A stretch of 51,243 nt of DNA from contig SLPB01000139.1 in NCBI GenBank assembly GCA_007132225.1, positions 1 through 51,243 of the forward strand. The letters run 5' to 3'. Below are positions 1 through 10,168 of the stretch, one piece after another. A program made the position numbers and the translations under genes. Numbering within the stretch: the first letter of the stretch is position 1; each line of letters begins with the position of its first letter. The notes below the pieces were generated by a model. That model worked only from the letters and a program-made list of their open reading frames with translations. It was not told the origin of the DNA and did not search any database. The DNA is from Bacteroidales bacterium. Lineage in GTDB: Bacteria > Bacteroidota > Bacteroidia > Bacteroidales > PUMT01.

Positions 1-381
1 CAGTTAATTTATAAATAGTCTATATAAAGAATTTATCCTAAAGCATAATAAACAATAAACCTTTTAAAATCATGATATTATTTTTCACAAAAAACATAAA
101 CTTCTTAAGGTATAGTTTGCCATTATATAATACTAAATTTATTTATGAAACCCCATCAGCCTTCGGCAGACAAAATAACATGAACAAACCATGCGGGTTC
201 CATGAGAGTGAAATACTGAATATGAATACCATGTCTTAGTAAATGATTGATTTTATATTAGATAACTATACTTTATTCTCATAAAATTTGTACCTGAGTT
301 ATATAAAATTAAATGATTTTTTGTAAATTGGAGATTAAAACTCTCAAAAGACTTAATAATACTGGTAAATAATCAATCATA
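1..381. other. AT-rich non-coding stretch before the first gene
   Basis: This opening stretch has no convincing reading frame on either strand. It is AT-rich and presumably holds the promoter of the methyltransferase gene at 382. I could not find a clean match to the Bacteroidetes promoter pattern (TTG, then TAnnTTTG about 19-21 bases later), and no tRNA or strong hairpin is visible. Confidence 0.5.
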
Positions 382-1194
382 ATGCATAATGATGTAAGAA
401 AATATTACAATAAACATGTGGAGGAGGAAGATCGCCGACTGGATAATCATCCTTTCGAAATTCCTGTTATGATGCATTTTGTGGACAGGTATCTTAAAAA
501 AGGAGATCACATTTTTGATGTAGCCTGTGGCACGGGCCGAATTGCCAACCTATTAATGGAAAAGGGATATTACATGGGACTGAACGATATCTCAGATAAA
601 AACATTGAACTTGTAAAACAACGCTCAGGCGATGATCCCAATATACTATTCATAGAGTGTGCCGATGCGCTGGATACAAAAACATGGGACCACGAAAAAA
701 AATGGGATGCCGTTCTTATCCTGGGACCTATGTATCACATGATAAGCAAGGAGAAAAGGCTTAAAGTCCTAAAGCTGGCCGGCGAGCATTTAAAGCCCGG
801 AGGATATCTTTTTACCTCATTCATGACCAGGGTCGGGGCACTGGTTTACGGGATCAAAAACAACCCCAAAGGGATCCTCTATCCTGACGGAGCAGGTAAA
901 CTATGGGAAACCGGAACGGACGACAGGTTTGTGGAAGCTACCGAATGGTTTACAAATGCCTATTTCTCTCATCCGGAGGAAGTTAACCCGCTTATTGAAC
1001 AAGCTGGATTTCAACCATTGCATCTTGCCGGCGCTGAAGGTGTTTTTGGAGAAAGATTTGAGCTGTATCATCAGCTCGAGGACCATCTAAAACAAGCATG
1101 GATGGACTTCATTGTCACTCATTGTGAAGATCCTCATATGGTAAATAATGCAAAACATCTCTTAAGCGTATCGAAAATGCCGGTTACAGACTAA
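382..1194 (+). CDS. Class I SAM-dependent methyltransferase
   Basis: A 270-residue protein with a Rossmann-type methyltransferase fold. The SAM-binding motif I is visible near residues 44-52 (FDVACGTGR), and an acidic post-motif follows (GLNDIS, about residue 65). The later LILGPMYHM stretch is typical of the ubiE/YcgJ-like methyltransferase group. The acceptor substrate cannot be told from sequence. ATG start at 382. It ends four bases inside the convergent STAS-like gene (1191-1553), so the two genes share their 3' ends and are not co-transcribed. The protein looks soluble and cytoplasmic. Confidence 0.85.
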   Translation: MHNDVRKYYNKHVEEEDRRLDNHPFEIPVMMHFVDRYLKKGDHIFDVACGTGRIANLLMEKGYYMGLNDISDKNIELVKQRSGDDPNILFIECADALDTKTWDHEKKWDAVLILGPMYHMISKEKRLKVLKLAGEHLKPGGYLFTSFMTRVGALVYGIKNNPKGILYPDGAGKLWETGTDDRFVEATEWFTNAYFSHPEEVNPLIEQAGFQPLHLAGAEGVFGERFELYHQLEDHLKQAWMDFIVTHCEDPHMVNNAKHLLSVSKMPVTD

Positions 1195-1553
1195 ACCGGT
1201 TCTGTTATCCAGTCCCTGGCTATAAGTGTTTCCGAGTGATTGAAAAACTTTATCTCCCCGGAAATAAAAGGCTTACTTAATTTGGAAAGTGTTTCAACCA
1301 TCTTTCCTGACCCAACAATTGCTACCCGGTTAAAATTTTTGATGTGCTTGAAATAAACTTTGAAATCTTCCCATAAAGCTGCAGGATCAATACCCTCAAT
1401 TTCTATTATTTCAACATACAGTTTCCGGGTATCGAATTCACGACCTGTCTTTTCCAGAATAGGATTCAGTTTATCATAATCTGATTTCTCAACTTTACCT
1501 TTAACCTGAAACGCAATCAGGTTATCTTTTGTAATATCCAGTATTTTAAACAT
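1191..1553 (-). CDS. SpoIIAA/STAS-like domain protein
   Basis: A 120-residue protein matching the SpoIIAA-like (STAS/SEC14-like) family: an N-terminal beta strand with FQVKGKVEKSDYDKL, the central LYVEIIEIEGIDPAALWEDFK segment, and the RVAIVGSGKMVETLSKL helix-strand unit. Members are small cytoplasmic proteins of unclear role that may bind lipids or act as regulators. The sequence shows no phosphorylatable anti-sigma antagonist context: no anti-sigma kinase or phosphatase lies nearby. ATG start. It overlaps the methyltransferase tail to tail by four bases. Confidence 0.75.
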   Translation of the reverse strand: MFKILDITKDNLIAFQVKGKVEKSDYDKLNPILEKTGREFDTRKLYVEIIEIEGIDPAALWEDFKVYFKHIKNFNRVAIVGSGKMVETLSKLSKPFISGEIKFFNHSETLIARDWITEPV

Positions 1554-1668
1554 AATATAAATTTTTTATGATCATACATTTTTCATAATCACTAATTCAA
1601 TAATTATGGTGAATATTGGTGCAGGCACGGAAAATTGTCTTAACCACCAAACGGCAGTTTCAAAAAAA

Positions 1669-2058
1669 TTATCTGAGTATACCCCACAGAGCAATAAAAA
1701 GAAGCAAGACAATAAACAGCCAAAAAAAAGCACTTAATGCTAACTGCGGATATGCACTTCGGTTGACCCTGTACCCTGAATCTTCGCTTTCCTCCATTCC
1801 GCCACGGGCAGGAGGAGTAGCTGCAGCAAGGAACAAGGCAAACAAAAGAATTACAAATATTACCGGCAGCCAGGCAAGGTCCCAGTATACAGGCCCCACC
1901 GGTTCAACCCAGGCGGCAGCTGCCAGTCCGGCCAGAACAAGAATCAGTAAAAAAGTCCACAATCTGCCCCACGGACCGGTGTATTTGAAAATATAATAGA
2001 AAATAATGCCAATCAAGCCGGCAACCAGAACCGTTAAAACAATTTGCAAAAAGTCCAT
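1669..2058 (-). CDS. Small integral membrane protein, function unknown
   Basis: A 129-residue hydrophobic protein with about four membrane segments: roughly residues 3-25 (IVLTVLVAGLIGIIFYYIF), 33-50 (LWTFLLILVLAGLAAAAW), 62-82 (AWLPVIFVILLFALFLAAA) and 108-127 (ALSAFFWLFIVLLLFIALWG). A short charged loop (ARGGMEESEDSGYRVNR) lies between the third and fourth. No family was recognised. I start it at the ATG at 2058, because the reading frame before that offers only a TTG at 2064. The opposite strand is also open here, but the regular hydrophobic pattern favours this strand. A large inverted repeat lies immediately upstream of the start. Confidence 0.6.
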   Translation of the reverse strand: MDFLQIVLTVLVAGLIGIIFYYIFKYTGPWGRLWTFLLILVLAGLAAAAWVEPVGPVYWDLAWLPVIFVILLFALFLAAATPPARGGMEESEDSGYRVNRSAYPQLALSAFFWLFIVLLLFIALWGILR

Positions 2059-2060
2059 AA

Positions 2061-2127
2061 ACAAGTTATTTAATATTAATATTTACTTATGAATCCCTAT
2101 GTTACCGGGTAACACAAAATAACTTGT
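2061..2127. repeat. Nested inverted repeats upstream of the small membrane protein
   Basis: ACAAGTTATTT (2061-2071) is the exact reverse complement of AAATAACTTGT (2117-2127). Between these arms lies TGTTACC-G-GGTAACA (2100-2114), a second palindrome with 7-base arms, and an AATATTAATATT palindrome at 2072-2083. The near arm ends two bases from the ATG of the membrane protein gene, so folding could mask its start; alternatively the inner palindrome could be a repressor site. Which applies is not shown by the sequence. Confidence 0.6.
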
Positions 2128-2394
2128 ATAAAGCATGAGAGTTCCGTGGGAATTGAAAAGTAAAATATCCGAATCATAAATTATTAACACGTTGTTAAAC
2201 AAATTGCTAACTATACAATGAAAAAGTTGTGCCACAAAATGAATTACGCACAATAATCAGGGTAGTCCCTAATTTCAATTCATATGCAGAGAGACGGGGT
2301 AAATTTCAAAGTATTTGAAGTGCCCCAAAGTGGGTAATCTGGCAACATAATGTAGAAAACCGTGTACATTTACAGGAAGTAACCTATAAAGAAA
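2128..2394. other. Non-coding stretch between the membrane protein gene and the metY terminator
   Basis: No supportable gene on either strand and no RNA gene recognised. The stretch is AT-rich, and the repeats on its left and the terminator on its right are listed separately. Confidence 0.5.
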
Positions 2395-2425
2395 GCGGGG
2401 CGCAGGATCTTTACCTGTGCCCCGC
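2395..2425 (-). terminator. Intrinsic terminator after metY
   Basis: A 12-base-pair stem, GCGGGGCGCAGG (2395-2406) with CCTGTGCCCCGC (2414-2425), loop of seven. On the minus strand it is followed by TTTCTTTATAGG. It lies about 55 bases past the metY stop codon. Confidence 0.75.
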
Positions 2426-2481
2426 AATATTTCAGGGGTGTTACAATAATTAGATGTACCGTAGCTGACTGTATTGGAATA

Positions 2482-5222
<2,741 letters not shown>

Positions 5223-5496
5223 GAGATTGTATTTTAAAAATTATAATTGAATAGAAAAACAGGTGTCCTGCCAACAAATAGTCAGAGTAATCCAGACCGG
5301 TATAAAAACCGTGTAAAGCAGGAAATTGTCAATGCATGCTGTGCATGCATTGCATCAACATATGTCTGGGTATTAGCAATGGATAGAAAGGAATAAATAA
5401 AAACGCGGGAAGTGCAGCAGTTGGCTGTCCCGGTGTATAAATCCTGATGTTTAGTATTAAACTTTTCATTATAAAAGATTTTGACTTTATAATCCC
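5223..5496 (-). other. Leader between S-box and aspartate kinase start
   Basis: About 270 bases of untranslated leader on the minus strand. It contains one perfect hairpin (5330-5352, listed separately) and no gene. I see no classical terminator with a T-run in it, so whether the riboswitch works by termination or at translation is open. Confidence 0.5.
5330..5352. repeat. Perfect 10-bp inverted repeat in the S-box leader
   Basis: CAATGCATGC (5330-5339), TGT, GCATGCATTG (5343-5352). On the minus strand the following bases (ACAATTTCCTGC) do not form a good T-run, so it is not a standard terminator. It may belong to the expression platform of the riboswitch. Confidence 0.55.
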
Positions 5497-5580
5497 CTTT
5501 GGGCAGGTATTAGCACCTTTTCTCCGGTGAGACGGTTGCTAGAGCTTCATGGAGCCTGTTCTCTCTGCTCTTCTTTATAA
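5497..5580 (-). promoter_or_regulatory. SAM-I (S-box) riboswitch
   Basis: Reading the minus strand from 5580, the S-box core is present in order: AGAGCAGAGAGAACAGGCTC (P2 region), CATGAAGCTCTAGCAACC (the conserved GAAgc...GCAACC block), a P3 arm with TCACCGGAGAAAAGG, and GGTGCTAATACCTGC, the strongest marker of the class (usual form GGTGCTAATTCCTGC). The leader belongs to the aspartate kinase-metY transcript that starts at 5222, a usual target of this riboswitch. Exact P1 ends are uncertain by about ten bases. Confidence 0.88.
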
Positions 5581-5816
5581 ATCAAACCCTTATCTGGATG
5601 GGTATGAAATTTAAACTTGTACAAAAATAATTGTTTTTATTATAACTCAAAACAAAGTTTAACACAAAATGCGGGTCAATAATCAACAATTTAAATAACA
5701 TTAGGCACCTTTAATATTGTAAACTACTAATAATAAAGATGAATGACGCATAATAAGGAGGCCTGATATAAATAGTATGATTGTTATAATCACCTGTAGT
5801 TCCTGCTTTTGTAAAT
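5581..5816. other. Non-coding stretch upstream of the S-box
   Basis: AT-rich, no gene. It should contain the promoter of the S-box transcript (minus strand) and the 3' end of the hox operon transcript. No clear terminator with T-run was found for the hox operon here. Confidence 0.45.
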
Positions 5817-6791
5817 TTATAAAAGGGTTCTCTCAAGGTATTGAATCCTCTCGAAGGCAGCTTTCTGAAGGGTATCACTGCCTACTTTACCGCGAAAATC
5901 GTCAATTTTATCAAATCCTTTACCATCCATCCAGCTTTCCAATCCATCCTTCATCTTAGCGATCTGCTCAATGCCATTTTTATAAAGGGTGGAACAAAAC
6001 TGAGTAGTGACAGCCCCGGCAAGAAGTTGTTTAACCACATCGTCCGGACTATGAATACCTGTTGAAGCTGAGATGTCAATATCCAGCCGTCCGGAAAGCA
6101 GGCCGACCCATCTCAGGGGTATGGTAAGCTCGCCGGGAGAGCTTAAATAGTTATGATTTACAATTTCAAGAGAACCGGTATCGATATCGGGTCTGTAAAA
6201 ACGGTTAAACACTACCAGTCCCCCGGCACCTGCATCCTGAATTGTTTTTGACATCTTGACGATATTCGAAAAATAAAAGCCCAGCTTTACAATAACAGGG
6301 ATACCGACGGTGTCAACAACACTTTTTACTATTCTCCGGTAAACATCCTCGACGGTATTGCCATCCATATTTTCATCATAGGGCACGACAGCAATATTAA
6401 GTTCAATGGCATCTGCACCTGCCTCCTCAATCCTTCCTGCAAAGTCCACCCAAAGGTCACCTCCGATACAATTTACACTGGCAATTACCGGAATATCAAC
6501 GGCGGATTTGGACTCTTTTATAAGGTTTAAATAGGGTTGAACTCCCTGGCCGGTTGATAGTGATTTCACATGTTCCTCCGCCTCGGGAAACCAGAAATAC
6601 ATATCATCCTTACTGAACTGCTCCTGAATGGCATCCAGTATCTGCTCTTCAAAAACAGATTTTAAAACAATCGCCCCTGAACCCATATCAGCACATTTTT
6701 TAATGTTGGCCACACTTCCAGTAATCTTTGAGGAGCTCACAATAAGTGGATTCCTGAGTTGCAGACCGGCATATTTTGTTGACAGATCCAT
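5817..6791 (-). CDS. Dihydroorotate dehydrogenase-like flavoprotein, altered active site
   Basis: A 324-residue TIM-barrel protein of the DHOD family, with the N-terminal substrate/FMN-site segment GLQLRNPLIVSSSKITGS, a KLGFYFSNI segment equivalent to the family's KLxPxF, and C-terminal phosphate-binding strands (ISASTGIHSPDDVVKQLLAGA). The usual catalytic motif LNxSCPN is replaced by LNIAVVPYD (residues 131-139), so the Cys/Ser base of true DHODs is missing. It is therefore unlikely to oxidise dihydroorotate. It begins eight bases after the maturation protease stop and is the last gene of the hox operon, which suggests a redox task tied to the hydrogenase. Its substrate is unknown. ATG start. 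Confidence 0.82.
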   Translation of the reverse strand: MDLSTKYAGLQLRNPLIVSSSKITGSVANIKKCADMGSGAIVLKSVFEEQILDAIQEQFSKDDMYFWFPEAEEHVKSLSTGQGVQPYLNLIKESKSAVDIPVIASVNCIGGDLWVDFAGRIEEAGADAIELNIAVVPYDENMDGNTVEDVYRRIVKSVVDTVGIPVIVKLGFYFSNIVKMSKTIQDAGAGGLVVFNRFYRPDIDTGSLEIVNHNYLSSPGELTIPLRWVGLLSGRLDIDISASTGIHSPDDVVKQLLAGAVTTQFCSTLYKNGIEQIAKMKDGLESWMDGKGFDKIDDFRGKVGSDTLQKAAFERIQYLERTLL

Positions 6792-6799
6792 AATTTAAG

Positions 6800-7312
6800 T
6801 CAGTTTAGTTGGTTCGAATATTTATCAAAAAAACCCTTTATTCCTGATATGTCCGGGAACGACAGAGCCTCTTTAAAAAAATCAATTGCTTTATTCAGGT
6901 TCTCTCCGGCACCCGGTGTCATCGCTTCTAAAAATTCCCACTTATAACCCCGGATATGCACCAGGTAGGTTGCTGGATTTTCATTATAGATATTCCGGCA
7001 TAAATTCAGCACAAATGAAGGAGAAACCGAATGCATGGTAAATTCAACTTTTGAATCAGGTTCAACCCTGGTAACCATCATGTCGCCGACCCTTTCATCA
7101 ACAGTTGCATCTATAAAAACCACAATTTCCTTCCCTCTCATGGCGTGGGCATCTTCAATGTTAAGCTGGTAATTGGAATCAAAAACAATACCTGCTGACC
7201 GGTTGCCGGTGATCCACTCATCAAGACGGCTGACCAGTTCGTTGCCCAGCCCGTCATCCTGCAGTCCCGGATTACCGTAGCCATATATCAATATGTTATG
7301 CAGGTTATTCAA
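6800..7312 (-). CDS. [NiFe] hydrogenase maturation protease (HoxW/HycI type)
   Basis: A 170-residue HycI/HoxW-family endopeptidase that removes the C-terminal tail of the large subunit after nickel insertion. Visible are GYGNPGLQDDGLG (residues 11-23, first metal-binding acidic residue), the FIDATVD strand holding the second, and HSVSP (third metal ligand His). Its target would be the HoxH tail after DPCLSCATH. The start is a TTG at 7312, backed by AAAGGAG a few bases upstream; no ATG fits without losing the first strand. It lies 26 bases after hoxH. Confidence 0.88.
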   Translation of the reverse strand: MNNLHNILIYGYGNPGLQDDGLGNELVSRLDEWITGNRSAGIVFDSNYQLNIEDAHAMRGKEIVVFIDATVDERVGDMMVTRVEPDSKVEFTMHSVSPSFVLNLCRNIYNENPATYLVHIRGYKWEFLEAMTPGAGENLNKAIDFFKEALSFPDISGIKGFFDKYSNQLN

Positions 7313-7338
7313 ATAAACTCCTTTAAAAAAATTGACAA

Positions 7339-8802
7339 TTACTGCCGGGAACGCTTATAATCAATCAGTTTACCATCGACATCCAATAACTCCATCTCCA
7401 GGGGCATTTTACCAAGGGCATGGGTTGCACAGCTCAGACAGGGGTCATAGGCCCTGATAACCACCTCCACCGCATTCATCATTGGCTCTGTTATCTTCTC
7501 TTTCCCGGTCATCCGGGCTTTGGCAACATAATTGACAGCCCTGTTCATCGGCTCATTATTGTTGGTAGTAGAGACAATAAGGTTCGCCATATCGATCAGA
7601 TCATTATCATTAATACTGTAGTGATGAAACAGGGTTCCCCTCGGGGCCTCTATTAAGCCAACCCCCTCCTTTTTCTTTTCTCCTTTGGTAACAAGATCGT
7701 TGCCCTGCAGATCCGGATCTTCCAGCAACTCTTTTATCATTTCGGCAGCATACAGGGTTTCAATCAGCCTGGCCCAATGGGTGTGCAGGCAAAAATTGTT
7801 GGGTTTGCCCCCGGTATGATCTTTAAATATTTCAAATTCCTTCTGTGCCTGGGGGGAGGGTATGAAATCACAGGTATTTAACCGGGCAAGGGGACCAACA
7901 CGGTACCATCCCTTTTCTTTCCCGAGACTTTTAATGAAGGGAAACTTCATATAGCTCCAGGAGCGAACCTCCTCGCCTATAAAGTCAAGGTATTCCTGGT
8001 AATCCACATTATCAAATATCACCCTTCCTTCAGAATCTACGGCCTTTAACAGTCCGTGATAAATATCAAGTGCACCGTCATCTCTTACCAGGCTCAGATG
8101 ATTGGATGGGAACCGGGAAAAGTGGTCGACAAACTCCCGGTTTTTCTTATAATAATCCTTAAACAGGTCTACCGCGCTCTGTGCCCATTCAACCATTTTA
8201 CGGGCATTTAAAGGATCGTCTCCTTTCAAAAGGAAATCACGCTCTTCTGGACTGAGATTCTTGTTTATCCCTCCCGGGATCGCGCCTGTTCCGTGAATTT
8301 TTTTTCCTGCGGTCAACCGTATCACCTCCTGGCCGAATTTCCTCATCATAACCCCCTGTATAGCAAGCTCCCTGAACTCCTCGCTTCTGGTCAGCGCAAC
8401 CACATTCCTCATTTCAGGATCAGCATCAAAGCCAAAGAGAAAATCGGGTGAGGACAAATGGAAAAAATGGAGCGCATGGGACTGGAAAAATTGCCCGTAA
8501 TGCATCAGCCTCCTCATTTTTTCCCCGGTGGGCGTGAGCCCCTTTCCCGTTCCTGCTCCTACTATGACATCCAGTGCCTTGGCTGCAGCAAGATGATGGC
8601 TGACCGGACAAATGCCGCATAATCGTTGCACCAGAACGGGTGCTTCCCAGTAGGGCCTGCCCTGCACAAAACGTTCAAATCCCCTGAATTCAACTATATG
8701 CAGCCTCGTCTGTTCAATATTATTCTGATCATCCAGTTTAATTGTGACCTTGCCATGACCTTCTACCCGGGTTATTGGTTCTATTGTAATTTTTTTGCTC
8801 AT
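7339..8802 (-). CDS. hoxH: NAD-reducing [NiFe] hydrogenase large subunit
   Basis: A 487-residue large subunit of the cytoplasmic group 3 type, holding the NiFe(CN)2CO site. L1 reads RLCGICPVSHH with C62 and C65, and L2 reads DPCLSCATH with C455 and C458; all four metal cysteines are present. A 26-residue tail follows H461 and is the expected substrate of the protease encoded next. Gene order F-U-Y-H-protease is that of the Ralstonia soluble hydrogenase (group 3d). ATG start, 21 bases after hoxY. No twin-arginine partner or membrane subunit is nearby, consistent with a soluble enzyme. Confidence 0.95.
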   Translation of the reverse strand: MSKKITIEPITRVEGHGKVTIKLDDQNNIEQTRLHIVEFRGFERFVQGRPYWEAPVLVQRLCGICPVSHHLAAAKALDVIVGAGTGKGLTPTGEKMRRLMHYGQFFQSHALHFFHLSSPDFLFGFDADPEMRNVVALTRSEEFRELAIQGVMMRKFGQEVIRLTAGKKIHGTGAIPGGINKNLSPEERDFLLKGDDPLNARKMVEWAQSAVDLFKDYYKKNREFVDHFSRFPSNHLSLVRDDGALDIYHGLLKAVDSEGRVIFDNVDYQEYLDFIGEEVRSWSYMKFPFIKSLGKEKGWYRVGPLARLNTCDFIPSPQAQKEFEIFKDHTGGKPNNFCLHTHWARLIETLYAAEMIKELLEDPDLQGNDLVTKGEKKKEGVGLIEAPRGTLFHHYSINDNDLIDMANLIVSTTNNNEPMNRAVNYVAKARMTGKEKITEPMMNAVEVVIRAYDPCLSCATHALGKMPLEMELLDVDGKLIDYKRSRQ

Positions 8803-8823
8803 TACCTGAAACTATTTCTTGAA

Positions 8824-9375
8824 TTAGTCATATTTTATTACTTCGTATGGCAGCTCCAGCTCATTTCCTTTTATCAGTGCTGTAAGCGCCCCCCAGAGAA
8901 GTTCGGCATCCGGGGGACAGCCGGGCAGATAGTAATCCATCTTAACCACCTCATGGCAGGGATAAACCTTGTCCAGGAGGATCGGGAGCTCAACATCATT
9001 GGGCATTATACCTTCGGGATTTTCATCTTTGGTGGAAGGTCCGTTAAGATAGGCTTCTTCCAGACAATCGCTGACCGGCAGGCCGTTCCTGAGGGCCGGC
9101 AATCCGCCCATTATAGCACACTCGCCCACCGACACAAGTATTTTGCAGTGCTTTCTGAAATCCTTTAATACATGAACGTTATCATTATTACAGCAACCAC
9201 CTTCTATCAAGCCGATATCACATGGCCGGGTAAATTTTTTTATGTCGTTAATTGGCGATTTGTTAAAATCGACAAGTTCTATCAGTTCAAGTATTCTTTC
9301 ATCTATATCCAGAAGAGACATATGACATCCGAAACATCCTGCCAGGGAGGCCGTCGCTAATATGGGCTTACTCAT
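8824..9375 (-). CDS. hoxY: NAD-reducing [NiFe] hydrogenase small subunit
   Basis: A 183-residue short small subunit that carries a single proximal [4Fe-4S] cluster. The cysteine motifs are in order: CFGCH (residues 14-18), EGGCC, GECA and LPGCPP. There is no signal peptide and no C-terminal medial/distal cluster domain, as expected of HoxY. It passes electrons between HoxH and the HoxU clusters. ATG start, 24 bases after hoxU. Confidence 0.94.
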   Translation of the reverse strand: MSKPILATASLAGCFGCHMSLLDIDERILELIELVDFNKSPINDIKKFTRPCDIGLIEGGCCNNDNVHVLKDFRKHCKILVSVGECAIMGGLPALRNGLPVSDCLEEAYLNGPSTKDENPEGIMPNDVELPILLDKVYPCHEVVKMDYYLPGCPPDAELLWGALTALIKGNELELPYEVIKYD

Positions 9376-9399
9376 AATAATGGTATATTTTGATATTTA

Positions 9400-10098
9400 T
9401 TATTTTTCAATGTCACTTCCAATTGGTAAATGATCATATTTCCGCTGGCCTATAGGTGTACGGAAGCCCGACTCCTTTATCAGCAGTGCGCCAACCGGAC
9501 AAATATCCATGGATTCCCGGGCTAGCCGGTCGGTCATCTTGTTTGCCATTTCGTGATTGATATTGATCTCCACCTCATGGCCCCTCTTCTTAAAGGCAAA
9601 ATAGCTCCTGTCATTTTCATCCCTGATGCCCCTGATACAGCGCTTACATAAAATACAGCGGTTATGGTCCTTAATCAGTTTGGGATTCGAAGCATCTACC
9701 TCTCTTATCGGGAACATGAAGGGGAACCGGGGCACTAACATTTTGTACTTGTAAGCAAGTGCCTGGAGCTCGCACGATCCGCTTTTCTCGCAGGAAGGAC
9801 AAAAGTGATTTCCCTCGACAAAGAGAGCCTCGATAATGGTTTTCCGTATACCTTCAATCTGTGCAATATTGTTTTCAATCTCCATGCCGCTTGTTACCGG
9901 TGTGGTACAGGCAGTCATCGGGCGACCGTTGACCAGTACGCTGCAGATCCGGCAGGCCCCCTTTGGCTTCAGTCCCTCGATATTGCAAAGAGTCGGAATA
10001 TAAACACCGTTGTCTTTTGCGGCGTCTATAATATATTTACCCTCCTCGGACATGCATTTTTTTCCATCTATTATGAATTCAACGAAATTTTTACTCAT
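9400..10098 (-). CDS. hoxU: NAD-reducing hydrogenase diaphorase subunit, NuoG-like
   Basis: A 232-residue iron-sulfur protein equal to the N-terminal part of NuoG. It has a plant-type [2Fe-2S] domain (C38, then GACRICSVLVNG, then AC), the NHFCPSCEKSGSC [4Fe-4S] motif, and a C-terminal cluster motif CILCKRC paired with CPVGALL; this last half has one complete set of cysteines. It wires HoxY to HoxF. ATG start. It lies 70 bases after hoxF, the widest gap in the operon. Confidence 0.93.
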   Translation of the reverse strand: MSKNFVEFIIDGKKCMSEEGKYIIDAAKDNGVYIPTLCNIEGLKPKGACRICSVLVNGRPMTACTTPVTSGMEIENNIAQIEGIRKTIIEALFVEGNHFCPSCEKSGSCELQALAYKYKMLVPRFPFMFPIREVDASNPKLIKDHNRCILCKRCIRGIRDENDRSYFAFKKRGHEVEININHEMANKMTDRLARESMDICPVGALLIKESGFRTPIGQRKYDHLPIGSDIEK

Positions 10099-10168
10099 AA
10101 CCTTATAATTAAATTGTTACCTGTTTATGAACTTATCTCAGCGTGGGGGTTTTCCAGGGTGATATAAA

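Noticed and set aside
1616-1996. 126-residue plus-strand reading frame opposite the small membrane protein
   Set aside because: Its protein is rich in Arg/Lys/Thr/Ser with no structure pattern, while the minus strand gives four clean membrane segments.
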